Positions 22,412-33,569 of a stretch of DNA of 60,000 nt are shown piece by piece. A program made the position numbers and the translations under genes. Every line of letters starts with the position of its first letter. Position 1 is the first letter of the stretch. This stretch comes from Takakia lepidozioides (Eukaryota; Streptophyta; Takakiopsida; Takakiales; Takakiaceae), in contig CM060731.1 of assembly GCA_030704615.1 (NCBI GenBank), positions 41,108,001 to 41,168,000 on the forward strand. Reading direction: 5' to 3'. Under the pieces are notes generated by a model. It had not been told where the DNA came from. It searched no databases and saw only the letters and a program-made list of their open reading frames with translations.

Positions 22412-22500
22412 AATGGGTAGTATAGTGGTATGAACTAGGCTTGATACCCGATAGGTTGTGGGTTCCATCTCTGATGGACATTATGTTTTTGTAAAATAAA
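22412..22500 (+). mobile_element. tRNA-like SINE head
   Basis: It reads GGGTAGTATAGTGGTATGAAC (A box TAGTATAGTGG fits the pol III consensus), then GGTTGTGGGTTCCATCTC (B box with one mismatch). No acceptor-stem complementarity was found. A second, similar head lies at 22551-22640. Confidence 0.5.
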
Positions 22501-22550
22501 AATGTTTCAGAAGATAGATATATAGATATTGCAAAACCTATGTAACAAGA

Positions 22551-22640
22551 TTAAATGGGTGGTGGTTTGGTAATGATTATGTTTTTTAAGTTATGAGATT
22601 GCGGGTTCGATTACCAATCAATAGTTTTTTTTGTAAAATT
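22551..22640 (+). mobile_element. tRNA-like SINE head, second copy
   Basis: It has TGGGTGGTGGTTTGGTAATG and then GATTGCGGGTTCGATTACC, followed by a T-rich tail. The B box is close to consensus. The body beyond the head is not recognisable. Confidence 0.4.
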
Positions 22641-23670
22641 GAATTCCCTTGCGGGCCATCGCCATTTACTACCCAAATGCGCAGGCGGACCATCTCCATC
22701 ACATTGTCAAGCTCCCTAGCATTCCTTGAGCATTGCTCCATTCTGAACTTCAAACTAGACTCCCACCATTGGAAGAGCCCGTACCTTCACCATTTGTATC
22801 TAACAAGGAGCCGTGTCACTTTTTAATTTTTCGACCTTTTTTCTCATGTTGGAAAGTCATAAAAGCAACATGTTCCTCTCCCATTCCTACACTCACCCAT
22901 GTGGAATAATAATACAATGAATATGGAATATTCTATAAAGAATATTCTTATTCCATCCTTTGATATTTTGACTATGGACCCTAAGATTAGATGAATCACA
23001 ATTTTTTTTTTTTTTTTGGGTACCCTTATTTAAGTGTTGTGCATATAAAATTGTTCCTATGCATATCTAAAATTTGTATGCACGCATACATTCCTCCATA
23101 TGCATGCATTTGTGTGCGCATACAGTATAGGCTACCTCCCTGCGATCAGGAAGTTCTTCTGGAGCTCTGTAGAACAACGAGGCGGCGAGCGAGCAACAGT
23201 GGTGGGCCAGCGTGCAGGGTGCAAGGTATGGTGGTGGGAGATGGTGGTGCGGCAGTGACATGTTGCGACAAGGACAAGCCCTGAGGAGCCATAAGGTGCA
23301 AGGAACGCTGGTGGGCCCAGCGAGCTCTGCATAACGAACAGGATACTGTTAAGTAGCCTCTCCGGTTTTGTAAGTAGATTCAATACATACTGTTGTTACT
23401 CCAATGCAATCTTTGGTTGCTCAGCAGGTTCCCTATATCGCTGTTTCTAGCATAACTCATCGGATTTTAGATTTGTGTGTTTTTTCCCTTGTAACTTTGA
23501 AATATTTATACTTGTAAATAAAGTTCCAGACCATCAAGTATTAAATCGAAACAACAATAACCATTCTCATAGGCCACATCTCTGTTGTGCTCTAACTTAA
23601 ATGTCTACATAGGCTTTTGTACACGTTTTTTTTATAAAAAAATCGTGAACACCATGTTTGTTCGAAATGA
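22641..23670. other. Intergenic stretch, nothing recognised
   Basis: AT-rich at 22850-23010 with a T run at 23001-23016. The 23150-23290 segment is GC-rich and open on both strands, but it has no motif. Confidence 0.35.
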
Positions 23671-23671
23671 T

Positions 23672-23860
23672 GCCCCTTAGTTATAGTGAGAGGAGAAAAT
23701 AACAGATAACCTCTTTCAAAGTTACCTGCCCAAGCTGGCACAAGGCTTAGGGACACTGATAGGGAAGAAGATTATATATACCACACTCGACAAGGTAGCA
23801 AGATTTGAGCCCAGAGTCACCTGGGTGCAGGCGCTCTACCAACCAACCGTTAGTAAGTAA
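23672..23860 (-). mobile_element. tRNA-derived SINE, family B (minus)
   Basis: The minus strand has TTGGTAGAGCGCCTGCACC (A-box region), then GACTCTGGGCTCAAATCTTG (B-box-like), GTGTGGTATATATAATC, and a 3' part ending GTTATTTTCTCCTCTCACTATAACTAA. It shares block order with 4112-4300. The head looks like an elongator tRNA. Confidence 0.6.
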
Positions 23861-23939
23861 TATATTGATTAATGAAATTTGATCCGATATTGCATTTTAT
23901 GACCGTTGCCACTGTCATACATATACAAAGACCAATAAT

Positions 23940-24845
23940 TTTTTCTTTTTCTTTTTTAAGGTAAAGGGAGCGGAGGCCCTGAGAATTGTATTTACAGAGA
24001 GTGGAAAGAAAAACCACTAATGAGGTTGTGGGGCTTACAACGGGGAGACCACCCCGAGACCTAGTGACTAGAAAAAAGAAATGAAAGTGTAAGGATGTTG
24101 AAGACGGGAAATCTGCTGTCTACGAAGTAGGCAGACAGGGGAGGTGGGGTTGCCAAGAAATTGAGCAAAAAAACTACAGAGAAAGGGGCAGAGAAGGGCC
24201 GAGTAACAAAAGAATTGCTAAGAATCAGCCAGGACAGTGGAGGAACTGAGAATCATAAGATGGAATCTGAAGGAACCAAAGCCTAAAACTTGAGCTGTTG
24301 TCCCGAACTCGCTTACGCCTCCAGCTATAGTCACCTTCATTTCCGTCACTGGGCCGAGACTTCCCATTGCGTGGGGATTGTATCTTTCCAATGGAAGCTT
24401 GTGTTGGAAAGACGAGTGCCAAGCAGGCCGCCCTTGCCCTAGGAGAGATTGAAATCCTAATAAAGTTGCCTCCTGTGTTGGTCCGAAGCTCTGGGAAGAG
24501 CTGCACATGGGGAGACCCAAGTTTTACGCCCCTCAGTCATCAAATCATTAATATAAATAACAAATAGAACCGATATGATGTTGGGGGGTTTCCCGTCGTA
24601 AATCCAAGAGCACCTACTTTTCCAAACACACCACAAAGTATGCGCTCTAAGACATGCCCGGATGGGGCATTTGTCCAGGAATGACGTTCAGCAAATGCAA
24701 GGATGGAGGGGGAGTAATAGGGAGGGTGCCCCAGGAGGAGTTGAACTGCATCACCAGAGACCGAACCCTATGGGTTTTTTGACAGAAGAAAAGACAATGC
24801 TCTAGGGTTTTGGGAATGCAATCAAACTTCCTACTCTAGACGGCT
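23940..24845 (-). mobile_element. LINE 3' end fragment (minus)
   Basis: The minus strand contains the C-terminal Cys/His part of a plant LINE ORF2 (PKTLEHCLFFCQKTHRVR at the right end), then ACLRAHTLWCVWKSRCSWIYDG. It ends in GGGCCTCCGCTCCCTTTACC and an A-rich tail. The same GGGCCTCTACCCCCTGTTC-type end closes the LINE at 52240. The fragment is 5'-truncated, as is usual for LINEs. The long frames within it are decayed. Confidence 0.65.
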
Positions 24846-24847
24846 CT

Positions 24848-25990
24848 TTCATTTCAGTGCAGATCAAAGAGGAGCAGCTAAGCATCACATGCTTCAGATG
24901 CAATGGGGAAGGGCACGTTGTTGCAGACTGCCCGCGCAAGGCAATCTCCGACCAAAGGACTGTGAGCGGCCTACCTCCGCTTCTTCACATCAAAACGCAA
25001 AGTGCACCGGAACCCGTGTCATTGCCTTCACGCTCACAAGATGTCAGTGCAGTTGCAGCATCTCTCCCCATGCTCTCGGAAGGACGCCTTGCAAAATGAA
25101 AACGGACGGGCTCGCCCTCGGTCTCATCCCCACCCCCTCGTCCACGCATCATTCTGCAGGCTCCGGCTCAGGGAAGCCCTCCCCCTCATCATCCCCCTGC
25201 AACTTTTGACTTTTGTCCCTACTCCTGCTCTCTTGAGGACCCGTACATCAATTTAGCCACAAGATGCCTAGAGCTCAGATCTTTTGATAATCTAAAGCTT
25301 TGCGAATGGTCTCCCGAGAATGCAGTAAGAAGGAACTTTGCGGTCATCAAGGTCACTCCTATCATTTACACTCTTCTGGATGGTCCCAATCAGCCCCCAT
25401 CCATTATGCTGACCAATGGCTCTGAAGGACTGCCAGGATCTTGGGTGACCACCCACCACGCCACTTATTACAAAGACAACAAGGTTGTTGAGCTTTCTCT
25501 CAAACTGGTGGGAAATATTTTTGCCGAGGAGCCTTTCCAATTTCATCTGTCAAACGAGACTATTGTGCACTTTGGTGCCTTCTGGGAGAACACAGATGAG
25601 TTCGACTCTGCCTCCACGGTGCACATTATGCTAGCTTTCCAATGGGAGGACATTGTCGCTGACAGACCTAAGTGTAAGCTCTACTCCTGGGCTACGCTTC
25701 AGTCTCTAGAAGAAGGACCCGGGGGATCCGCCCCAACAACAAGGACGCTCCCTCTGGGGTCTTCCCGTCAGCAGGAGGTTTTGCCAGAAGCGTCAAGGTC
25801 CTGCGAGCTGGCTTCACCCTTGTCAACGCCATCTTCGGCTCTAGGGCGTCGCTTGCACCATCACCAGCTGCATGCAAGTCTATGGAAGTTGGCTTTCAGC
25901 CATACACTAGCACAGGAAAGAAGGCTCCTCTCGGATCCCCCTCTGCTCCCTCGCCCACAACCTTCGCAGGTCTGCCTTCTCTGGTAAGCC
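24848..25990 (+). pseudogene. LINE ORF1 remnant with CCHC zinc knuckle
   Basis: It begins inside ORF1 with a CCHC knuckle CFRCNGEGHVVADC (24890-24931), followed by a Pro/Ser-rich stretch and a conserved C-terminal block (KVTPIIYTLLDGPNQPPS, then ELSLKLVGNIFAEEPFQFH). ORF1 of plant LINEs binds RNA in the element's particle. The 5' part is missing, as the sequence starts directly against another LINE fragment. The frame shifts at 25100, 25400 and 25700. It is the upstream part of the ORF2 remnant at 26407. Confidence 0.65.
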
Positions 25991-26406
25991 TCGCTTACTC
26001 TGCAAGCTTCCCCATCGCTCCATCCCTCTGCCTGCCCATACCCTGTAGGTGGCATGTTTCAAGTTGGTGGATCCCTCTAGGCAAGCCCCCTCCTTTAAAC
26101 CTGCTCTGGCTATGCCACTCGGTCTTCTTCCTTGCCTACAGAAAGATAATCTACATCCTTCTCAGATCTGTCTATTTTTTAGGCTTAGTCGCAGATCATT
26201 GTGTCTCTTGCATGCTTGGTTGCGTAACGATAAAGTCCACCAGACCAGCGTAACTCCCTCCCAGATTTCTACCCTCTCAACCGATCCTCCCCCCAATGGA
26301 ATAAGTTGGACCCTCTCCTCCTCTCCCCGAGATAGGGATCTTATCACTCTCCACTCTTCTCCTAGGCCATCATTTCGAGAGGTTCTCTCGGGCCCTTGCA
26401 CCCACT

Positions 26407-27114
26407 TTGATGTCCTTTAACATTAGGTCTTGGAATATTAGGGGCATAGGATCAGATGCTACTGCCCCTAAGAGATCTAGACTTAAAAGATTGGCTACCT
26501 CTTTGTTATCAGATAACTCTATCATCTTCTTACAGGAGCACAAACTAAATGACTCCAAAATTGCATCCCTTGGACAACTGCTCTGGCCCGCTAACGTGGC
26601 TTGGTGGAACAGAACTGTAATGGATTCCAGAGGGGGCACGGCAATTTTGGTCTCTCCTCCCTTGCCAGTCAAGTCTCGGAAGTGTGCACTTGGATGGTCG
26701 GCAGGGCACAATTTGGCATCCTTTCTTTGCCTACCCCAGGGTGCAAAATTGGCTTTATTAATGTTTATGCTCCTAACTCTGTTGCTGAAAGAATCTCCTT
26801 CTAGCAGTTTTTGCATTCAAAGATTCTTCAACGATCTGATGTTGATCAATGGATTTTAGCAAGGGATTTCAATATGACGGATAGAACGCAGGATAGGCTA
26901 GATCCTGGCTCTTTCTCCCTCACCCCGGATGAGCTTAACGCCTGGGAAATTCTATGTCTTTCTGTTGGTTTCATTGATATCTCCATTCCTGAGAATAGGA
27001 ACCTACGCTTCTCTTGGTCTAACTGCAGAACCCCCCCGGAAATAGTCATGGCTAGGCTAGACTGCATCTACTGCACCAGCGGCATAATTTCGTGGGCACA
27101 GCCGTGCCCGTTGG
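26407..27114 (+). pseudogene. LINE ORF2, endonuclease domain, cut off by a CACTA end
   Basis: An EEP-type (AP) endonuclease start is visible: RSWNIRGIGSDATAPKRSR and IIFLQEHKLNDSKIASLG. Later come NVYAPN-type sequence in a shifted frame and ARDFNMTDRTQDRLDPG, where the usual GDFN has become RDFN. The sequence proceeds through RLDCIYCTSG to the codons PLG and stops at 27114, where a CACTA terminus begins. No reverse transcriptase follows on this strand. Its missing 3' half seems to be the minus-strand LINE at 52240-55679. Confidence 0.75.
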
Positions 27115-27450
27115 CACTACAACAGATTCCGGCTTTAACGTCTGCCACATTTGCCCAGTCGTAGCATATATGTCTACAAAATGCAAGGGGGCAATCCTGG
27201 TTGCCATTTGTGACCAGCAGAAGTCATATATGTCACCTTGTACCTCCGCCATGTCAGGATCTGCGGTCAAACACGTTTGACCAGATAGGGGAAGATGATA
27301 GATACGACTAGGAGTCATGACCAAAACTGCAACATGATGACGTGGGCATGGGAATGTATAACTGCCAGTATTCACATCTGCACGTGGCGATTGCCGGTTG
27401 CCCAAGAAGTGTCTACGTGGACGATGCAAACTTAAATGGATGAAACATAT
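27115..27450 (+). mobile_element. CACTA-type transposon end (end A)
   Basis: It starts CACTACAACAGATTCCGGC directly after TGG. The next 300 bases carry scattered TACGAC / GTCATA / ACGTGG motifs, as in CACTA sub-terminal regions. The terminus is nearly the same as CACTACAACAAAATCCGGC at 55680. No matching opposite end was found downstream on this side. The inner limit is a guess. Confidence 0.65.
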
Positions 27451-28371
27451 GCAGGATGTGATTGCAAATGACGACGTGTCAACATATCATTGCTCGCGGG
27501 CACTAAGCCACACCCTGTGAATGAATGAATGGATGAATGAATGATTAGGATGAATTAGAATGAGTGAATTAGGGTGAATTAGGATGAATGTGCTCGAATT
27601 TAGGGTTGTTAGGTCGCAGTGTTAAGTATGAGGATAATAAGTAGTAAAAATATTTAACTACTATTTCATTGACCCAGCAGATTAACAGTAAAACTAATCG
27701 ACTGCTGGTTAAGGTAAGTGAAACAAAACAACTGTATTATCTCAACGAATGATACACTATTGTCTTGCTGACAACTATTGGATGAACGTATGAACGAATG
27801 ATAATGCAAACTCTGAGCTGACAGCAATTGGATGAACTGACAGTGAAACTCATTTAAAGATTTATTTTGGATGAATGGATGAAATTAAAATGGCCAAAAA
27901 ATGGAAAAACAAATGAATGGATGGATGTATTGATGGAAAACCCAAAATCCATCCATCTATCGAGGATCTAATTTACATTAGAAAAATTCTATAGATTTTT
28001 GGTCAGGTCCAAAAAACTAAAACCAGGTCTAGGTAAGTAGATTTCCCCTTTCCCAAAAACTGCGTCAAACGGAGCTCATTTGACAAAGATATGACCAACC
28101 AGGCTCTTTAAACATAACACCCTTTAAAAAAAAAAAACAAATACAAGGGAAAATCTATTTTCAATAATTTGTCTTGGTTCGCTGTTCCCTGGTTCCCTAA
28201 GAATTCCCTAGACTCATGCCTGGCTCATATCTGAAAAATAACGATCTGATTCTTAACTCAATCGCTCCACAGTGGAATTAGCATGATAAAGGTAATGTCT
28301 TCTCATCCATCCAGTCATGAGTAGAGGGGACTTAGCGTTTTTTTGTCTCCCTGCCATCCGTTTGTTTTCTT
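27451..28371. other. AT-rich sequence with GAATGA / GGATGAATGAAT microsatellite
   Basis: 27515-27600 and parts of 27760-27940 are irregular runs of GAATGA and GGATGA. No gene is seen. Confidence 0.5.
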
Positions 28372-28515
28372 TGTGTCGAGTTTGAGAGACGACAATCAGG
28401 ACGGAGCTGTGTTTGCTTTGTTTTAGTGTCGAGTTTGATCATGAGAAACGTCGAACAGGGCGGAGCTATGTTTGTTTTGTTTTAGGGTCGAGTCTGATCA
28501 TGAGAGACGACGAGC
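28372..28515 (+). repeat. Short tandem repeat, three units of about 65-70 bp
   Basis: Units share GTGTCGAGTTTGA..(GATCATGAGA).GACG, then ACAGGGCGGAGCT, then TGTTTG(T/C)TTTGTTTTAG. Unit one lacks the GATCATGA part. It is intergenic. Confidence 0.7.
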
Positions 28516-28949
28516 GGACCTGGTGGGATAGGGGGCAGACAAGGACTCAAACCCTAGAATCGGGGCATGAAGAAATCCGTCCTGTGCGAAATCATTTCCA
28601 GCTCGGCATGATGCGAGGCCTCTCGTATGAGCCAAGCGAGAGGACATGGCCTTGCGTATGGAGTGGGTGTGCAAGAGCGTATGCATTGTGCAAATGTGTG
28701 AATTTTGCTTTGTTTGCCCCTGTTTTCTCTCACTGAAGTCGGAAGCAGGTTTGCTCGTCTTGGTTTCAGTAAAGGAGTTGGGTTGCTGATTTGTGTGACA
28801 TTGAACTTGTTACATCTGCCTTTTTGTTGGCTCTCTGCAAGAAAAATCCTATGGTCTCTTCTTTTGAACCCACTAGTGCCTTCGGGGATGCCATTCAAAT
28901 TAGGTGATTACACGAAACACTTCGCGATAATTGGTATATCTAGCGTGTA

Positions 28950-30680
28950 GGTCAACGTTGGAGCATGGAACAGCGCTGGCAGCAATTCTTTAAAGATACT
29001 TTACAATGGTGGAATTCCTAGAACAAAGCATGCAAGCAAAGTCAGATTGGTCTGTTTTGGTCGGGAGAATTTTGTGGGCAATCTTCCAGAAGGAGGCTAA
29101 GATTTTGGTGGATTTGACGTCTTTTCTCCATATGTCATTCCAGATATGTCCCCAAGCATCACGTAGGTGCAAATTGTTACTACATTTAGAGTGCCACTTT
29201 GAGAAAAAAGACTGGGGAGGGGAGAAAACAGAGTAGCCCAGCCTAACCGAGTAAAGCAAAGAAGGGGTAGTGTTTTGGATCCATCCAAGACCACTCCCGA
29301 GGGAAAATTGTAAGCCAGCCAAGGAAGCAAGTGAGGTAATTTGCCTACGAAGCCCATTCGAATTCTTTGCCCTAGGAGGGAACAAAAATAATGGTGCCTT
29401 TGTCATCGTAGACCCTTAATATGTGAAAGAGAGAGGACTTGTTCATGTGAAGGAGGCCAGAGACAGTCATACAACCGAACTGATCCACCTAAAAGCCAAA
29501 TTTCTTGGAGGCAACATCCTCTTGCCACGAAAGGATGAGGATAACAATGGTGTTATCTGTGGGACCATGAGAGGCCATCCAGATGGGGGGATTCCAACAA
29601 GTATTATTGTGTTGAAGAAGAGGCAACATATAGGGAGGTAACTGCGAGGTGATGGAGGGCCAGGACTAAGAGCGCACCCATAATGGAGGAGATGTAAGAT
29701 GTGGGCAAAAAAATCACCTCGCTCCCAGATTGAGCCAATGTGAGCAAAACTAGCATTTTCCCAAGCAGCCCATTTGGCTTTGAGGGATAATAAACACATT
29801 ATAGCTCCCAAAGATAGGCTGTCGGATGCATTCCTCGAAGGTACTTGGCATAGACTGAGTGAGAGATTTTCTGACCGAGCACAAGGTCTTCCAGATGGAT
29901 CTCCATGACCATGATCCAAATTGCATGTCTTTGTCAGTACCTTGGATGATCCATCGAAGTGAGGGCGGGGGTCAACCAGAGGTGTGTTGAAGTAGGAACA
30001 ACTCGAAGCAAGTACGGCTGAATGAGTTTGCTCCATGGACTACTGATATGTTACAGTGCTCTGGGAACCCATTTGGCTAAAAGAGCCTTCACCTGTGATT
30101 CATCATCTACGAGCCCCAGCCCTCCATGTTTCTTGGGTTGACAGAGCTGAGACCATGACAGCAAGGCCCACGCGCTTCGGGGAGGTAGGTGAAGCCCCCC
30201 ATATGAGGGTTCTAACAAGGGCTTAACGTTGTTGATGAGAGACTAGCTGTCGGAGGCCCATGTGGCGGCGGAAAACCAGAAGGAGGCCAAAAGTTCAGAA
30301 ATAGTATTGAGAATGAAGTATTTTGTCATTTTTTCTCTATTCAGGGACCAATTAACACCAACCTTTGATCCGGGAGTATTTTTCTTTTGAGTGGAGAAGA
30401 GATCACAATTGGTTTTTTGCGGAGTTATAAGATAGCAGACTTTTGGGCCCATGTCTGCCTGTCTGAAGCTGGTATTAACAGACCTGAAGACATTTAATAA
30501 GGGCTTTTTCTTTACGAAGGGATTTTTCAGCTTTATTCCTTGCAAGCTCTTGACATAGCTTCCTTATGGCTTGGAATTTGAAGAGGAAAATGAGAGTAGA
30601 AGAAATGAGATGGGGAATGGTAGAGGACCAAGATTTTTAGAGAGATTGAATGACCAGATCGCAAATGATTTCTGGATTCA
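28950..30680 (-). pseudogene. LINE ORF2 remnant with internal deletion of the RT core
   Basis: From right to left it holds the ORF2 linker (KALIKCL.., VNWSLNREKMTKYF), then jumps directly to the end of the RT (ASFWFSAATWASDS). The thumb region (QLCQPKKHGGLGLVDD, LLAKWVPRAL) and the zf-RVT region (HIWNDIWRKDVKSTKILASFW, CMLCSRN) follow. In the complete LINE at 37599-41975 about 480 codons lie between the linker and WFSDAVW, so the RT fingers and palm, including the YADD site, are gone; the junction is near 30295. The start of the linker continues at 31978 beyond a CACTA insertion. The 3' end is lost near 28950. Confidence 0.75.
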
Positions 30681-31974
30681 CACTACTATGTTTAGGGGGG
30701 GGGTAGCGACGCCAGGAACCCGGGCGTGCGGACGCGTCGACCCTCGTGCGATTGCAGCGTCGCACAGGCGCCCGGCCCGAGACTTGTGACGTCGGGGTGT
30801 CACAACGCCGACGCTCGGACGACGTTGTGGCATCTTGCGATGCCATGCCGTCGCCGGAAAGGGGCCTGACCCCATTCCCCCGCCAACGCACTAGGGGGTT
30901 GCGACGCCCCCGGAATGCTGCGACGTCGGGGAATCACAACGAGGCGTCGCAGCGTCGCAGCCCAGCGACGTTTTTGCGACGGCCGGGCACTCCTACGACG
31001 GCGGGGAATCGAAAAAAAAAAAAAAACGTTATATATACATATATATATATGTATATATACATATATATGTATTTGCGATTCCCCCCGTCGTAGGAGCGCC
31101 CGGCCGTCGCTGGGGCTGCGGCGCTGCGATTCCCCGGCGTCATAGGGTCGTCGCGGAAAATTGATTCTGGGAGTAGATTGTAGAGCATAATGGGCTTGGC
31201 ATCCTCAGACTATAGCCATTGTCCAACAATAAGTTGTAATGCAGCTTTGCAAAACTTAGGCCATTGATAGATATTTGTTCTTGAAGAACTCTGGGGACAA
31301 GTCTCGGTGCAAGTTCCAGCTGTGAAAGCTCCTGTAGAGTACGCATAATCTGCAATACAATGATAGGATTGAGAGTCACAAGGATCTAACTCTTGATATG
31401 TATATATATACTTGGACTGTTTTTGTGATACATAGATGTATTGTAGATTTGTTGGTTAGTGTGCAGTGTCTTAGAAGAGTTATAATGTGGAGGTCATAGG
31501 TTCAAATATGCATTGGCTAATATATGTAGAACAATGCACGAATTGCTATTGGACAAAACCGGAGTCAATGGTCAACTAGTTTTTGAAATTCAAAATTCAA
31601 ATTCAAATTCAAAATTTCCCACCTAAATTCAAATGTACCCCCCTACTGTGACGTCTGGGGGTCGCATTTACGACCCCCGGACGTTCCTAATGCGACGTCG
31701 CAGAATTTTATTTTTAATTTAATTTAATTTTTATTTCATTTTTATTTTTTTTCCTATGCCCAAACGTCGCAAGTCGCGTTGGCGCCGCGGCCGGGGGGTC
31801 CCAGGGGGTTTGCGATTCCTCGACGACGCTAATTAGCGACGTTCTGGGAGCGACGTCTCTGCGACTTCCCGACGTCGCAAATGCCCCGGGCGCCATAGAG
31901 TATTTCCGTCGCTATCGCGGCGGTTGGAGGTCGCTGGGGCATCGGTACCCCCCCCCCCCCGAAACGTGGTAGTG
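30681..31974. mobile_element. CACTA-type non-autonomous transposon with TCA target duplication
   Basis: The left end CACTACTATGTTTAGGGG and the right end, read inward, CACTACCACGTTTCGGGG are inverted copies. TCA flanks both sides (30678-30680 and 31975-31977). Removing the element and one TCA rejoins a LINE frame (KLNPEI). The ends run into long G/C homopolymers and GCGACG-rich arrays. The interior has an exon-like segment (31157-31349) and a region shared with the copy at 35279-36404. No transposase is encoded, so mobility would need a helper. Three-base duplication and CACTA ends are the hallmark of the En/Spm superfamily. Confidence 0.88.
31157..31349 (-). pseudogene. Exon-like segment carried inside the CACTA element
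   Basis: On the minus strand a good acceptor (TGTATTGCAG) precedes 64 open codons: IMRTLQELSQLELAPRLVPR, then INGLSFAKLHYNLLLDNGYS and LRMPSPLCSTIYSQNQ. The base composition is ordinary and quite unlike the flanking GCGACG arrays. The related element at 35279 lacks this block. It looks like a captured host exon plus intron edge. I do not recognise the source gene. Confidence 0.4.
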
Positions 31975-31977
31975 TCA

Positions 31978-32040
31978 GTTTGGAAAATCCTCTGCCTCTG
32001 GCTCTAGCACCAGGGGACAGAAAGGCGGTTTTTAGCAGAA
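31978..32040 (-). pseudogene. LINE ORF2 linker piece left of the CACTA insertion site
   Basis: The minus strand reads PGARARGRGFSKL, which continues across the insertion into NPEI. The complete LINE has GGRGYFKLNPTI at the same place. This shows the element at 28950-32040 is one LINE split by the CACTA copy. Confidence 0.7.
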
Positions 32041-32069
32041 TTCTGTAATTCCATTATCTTTTTAGTTTG

Positions 32070-32165
32070 TATAATCTATAACCAGCTCAGTTGGATAGTT
32101 CATGTCAAAATAGTGGTTTGGGGCTCAAATCTTGCATGTGTGGTATGGTGATGGTGTCTCATGTA
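32070..32165 (+). mobile_element. tRNA-derived SINE head, family B-like (plus)
   Basis: It reads ACCAGCTCAGTTGGATAGTTC, then TTTGGGGCTCAAATCTTGC and TGTGGTATGG. The head matches the minus-strand copies at 4112-4300 and 23672-23860 in block order. The body is short or decayed. Confidence 0.5.
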
Positions 32166-32169
32166 TGCT

Positions 32170-33360
32170 TCATGACTTACTAGGGTAGCATGTGCCATTG
32201 GCCCAAGTGTCCAGTGTCATCTAAGCCTAAGTGTAAGATCTTCTCTATGTATCCCTGTACGTCTCCTATGTCGAGGCCCAAGTGCAACCTCTAGGGTAGC
32301 CTATGCCGTTGGCCCATGTGTGAAGAATTGAATCTAAAACAAAGTGCAATTTCCTATGTATCCAAGTGCGTCTCCTATGTCGAGGCCCATCTAAGCCCAA
32401 GTGCAATCTTCTATTCATGTATCCAAGCGTATCTCCCATGTAGAGGCCCAAGTGTCTAGTGTCATCTAAGCCCAAGTACAATCTCCTATGTATCCAAGTA
32501 CGTCTCCCATGTCAAGGTCAATTTTTATTTTTTTCGTGAATTTATTGAGTAGTAACATTATATATTGATATATTTCCTGTGGAGGTTCCAATCATTGTCC
32601 TGGGAAAGCCCACTTTGCTATTTTTTGTGAATTTCCAACGACCGAAAGTACTTGAAATTCGAAATCTCCCACACCTTAGGTCCATCTCAACACGCTACAA
32701 AACAAAACAAGACAAACTGCCTTGCTTCACACATTTGCTAGGGTAGTCCATGCCGTTGGCCCAAGTGTCCAGTGTCATCTATGTCCAAGTGCAATCCCCT
32801 GTGTATCCAGAGACCCCATTGTTTGTTTGGGAGATATAGGGTAGCTTGTGCCATTGGCCCATGTGTGAAGAATTGAAATCTAAGCCCAAGTGTAATCTCC
32901 TATGTATCCATGTGCGTCTCCCATGTAGAGGCCCAAGTGTGATCTTCAGGGTCCAATGTCACCTAAGTCCAACCCAAAGCCCACTGTGCTATTTTTGCAA
33001 TCTCCCATGTCGAGGCTTCGTTAGTATAGTGATATATCCACTTTGTTATTTTTCACGAATTTCCAACAACAAAAAATACTTGAAATTCCAAATCTCCCAC
33101 ATCAAGGGCCAATCATTGCTCCAGGAAAGCCCACTTTGCTATTTTTTACGAATTTCCAGCGACCAAAAATACTTGAAATTCGACATCTCCCACACCGCGG
33201 GTCCAAAAATGATGAGACCAAGCCGGTGCACCCCTCCTCATCGAGGGCTTACCAACGGGATCAAGCACCAGGGCTTGGCCCCTGCGGTTTGGGAGATCTC
33301 AATGACGCTACAAAACAAAACAAAACAAAACAAAACAAAACAAACAAACAAACAAACAAA
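32170..33360. repeat. Complex array of GTCTCCCATGTCGAGGCCCAAGTG-type repeats
   Basis: Blocks recur many times in changing order: GGGTAGC(C)TATGCCGTTGGCCCAAGTGT, ATCTAAGCCCAAGTGCAATC, CTATGTATCCAAGTGCGTCTCC, and from 32580 on AAAGCCCACTTTGCTATTTTT with GAATTTCCAACGACCGAAA and TACTTGAAATTCGAAATCTCCCACA. Two stretches end in (CAAAA)n or (AAAC)n tails, at about 32690-32720 and 33308-33360. These may be decayed SINE-like tails nested in one another. No gene is present. Confidence 0.65.
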
Positions 33361-33569
33361 CGTACATCTCGCTTCATATATTGATATGAAGAGGGCAAAT
33401 CTTTCCCGAATTCTGAGTTGTCTCTCCATTCTAGAAGAAACCAGGGTTGCCTAAGTTGGCTCCAACTCATAGATATTACATTAAGACATCATTCTTTTTG
33501 TTGGCTATGCGAGCCCACTTGACAATAATACTTCTAGGATATAGAGATAATTTCAAGATCGGAGGATAG

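Noticed and set aside
22412-22640. Possible tRNA genes
   Set aside because: A and B boxes are present, but no acceptor, D or anticodon stem pairing of a real tRNA was found; they fit SINE heads.
29467-30036. 189-codon open frame on the minus strand as a separate gene
   Set aside because: It lies in the decayed C-terminal part of a LINE ORF2, between the RT thumb and zf-RVT pieces, and mixes frames of that protein.
31020-31075. AT-palindromic ATATATAC run as a possible origin or regulatory site
   Set aside because: It is a simple dinucleotide microsatellite inside a CACTA element; nothing supports a function.
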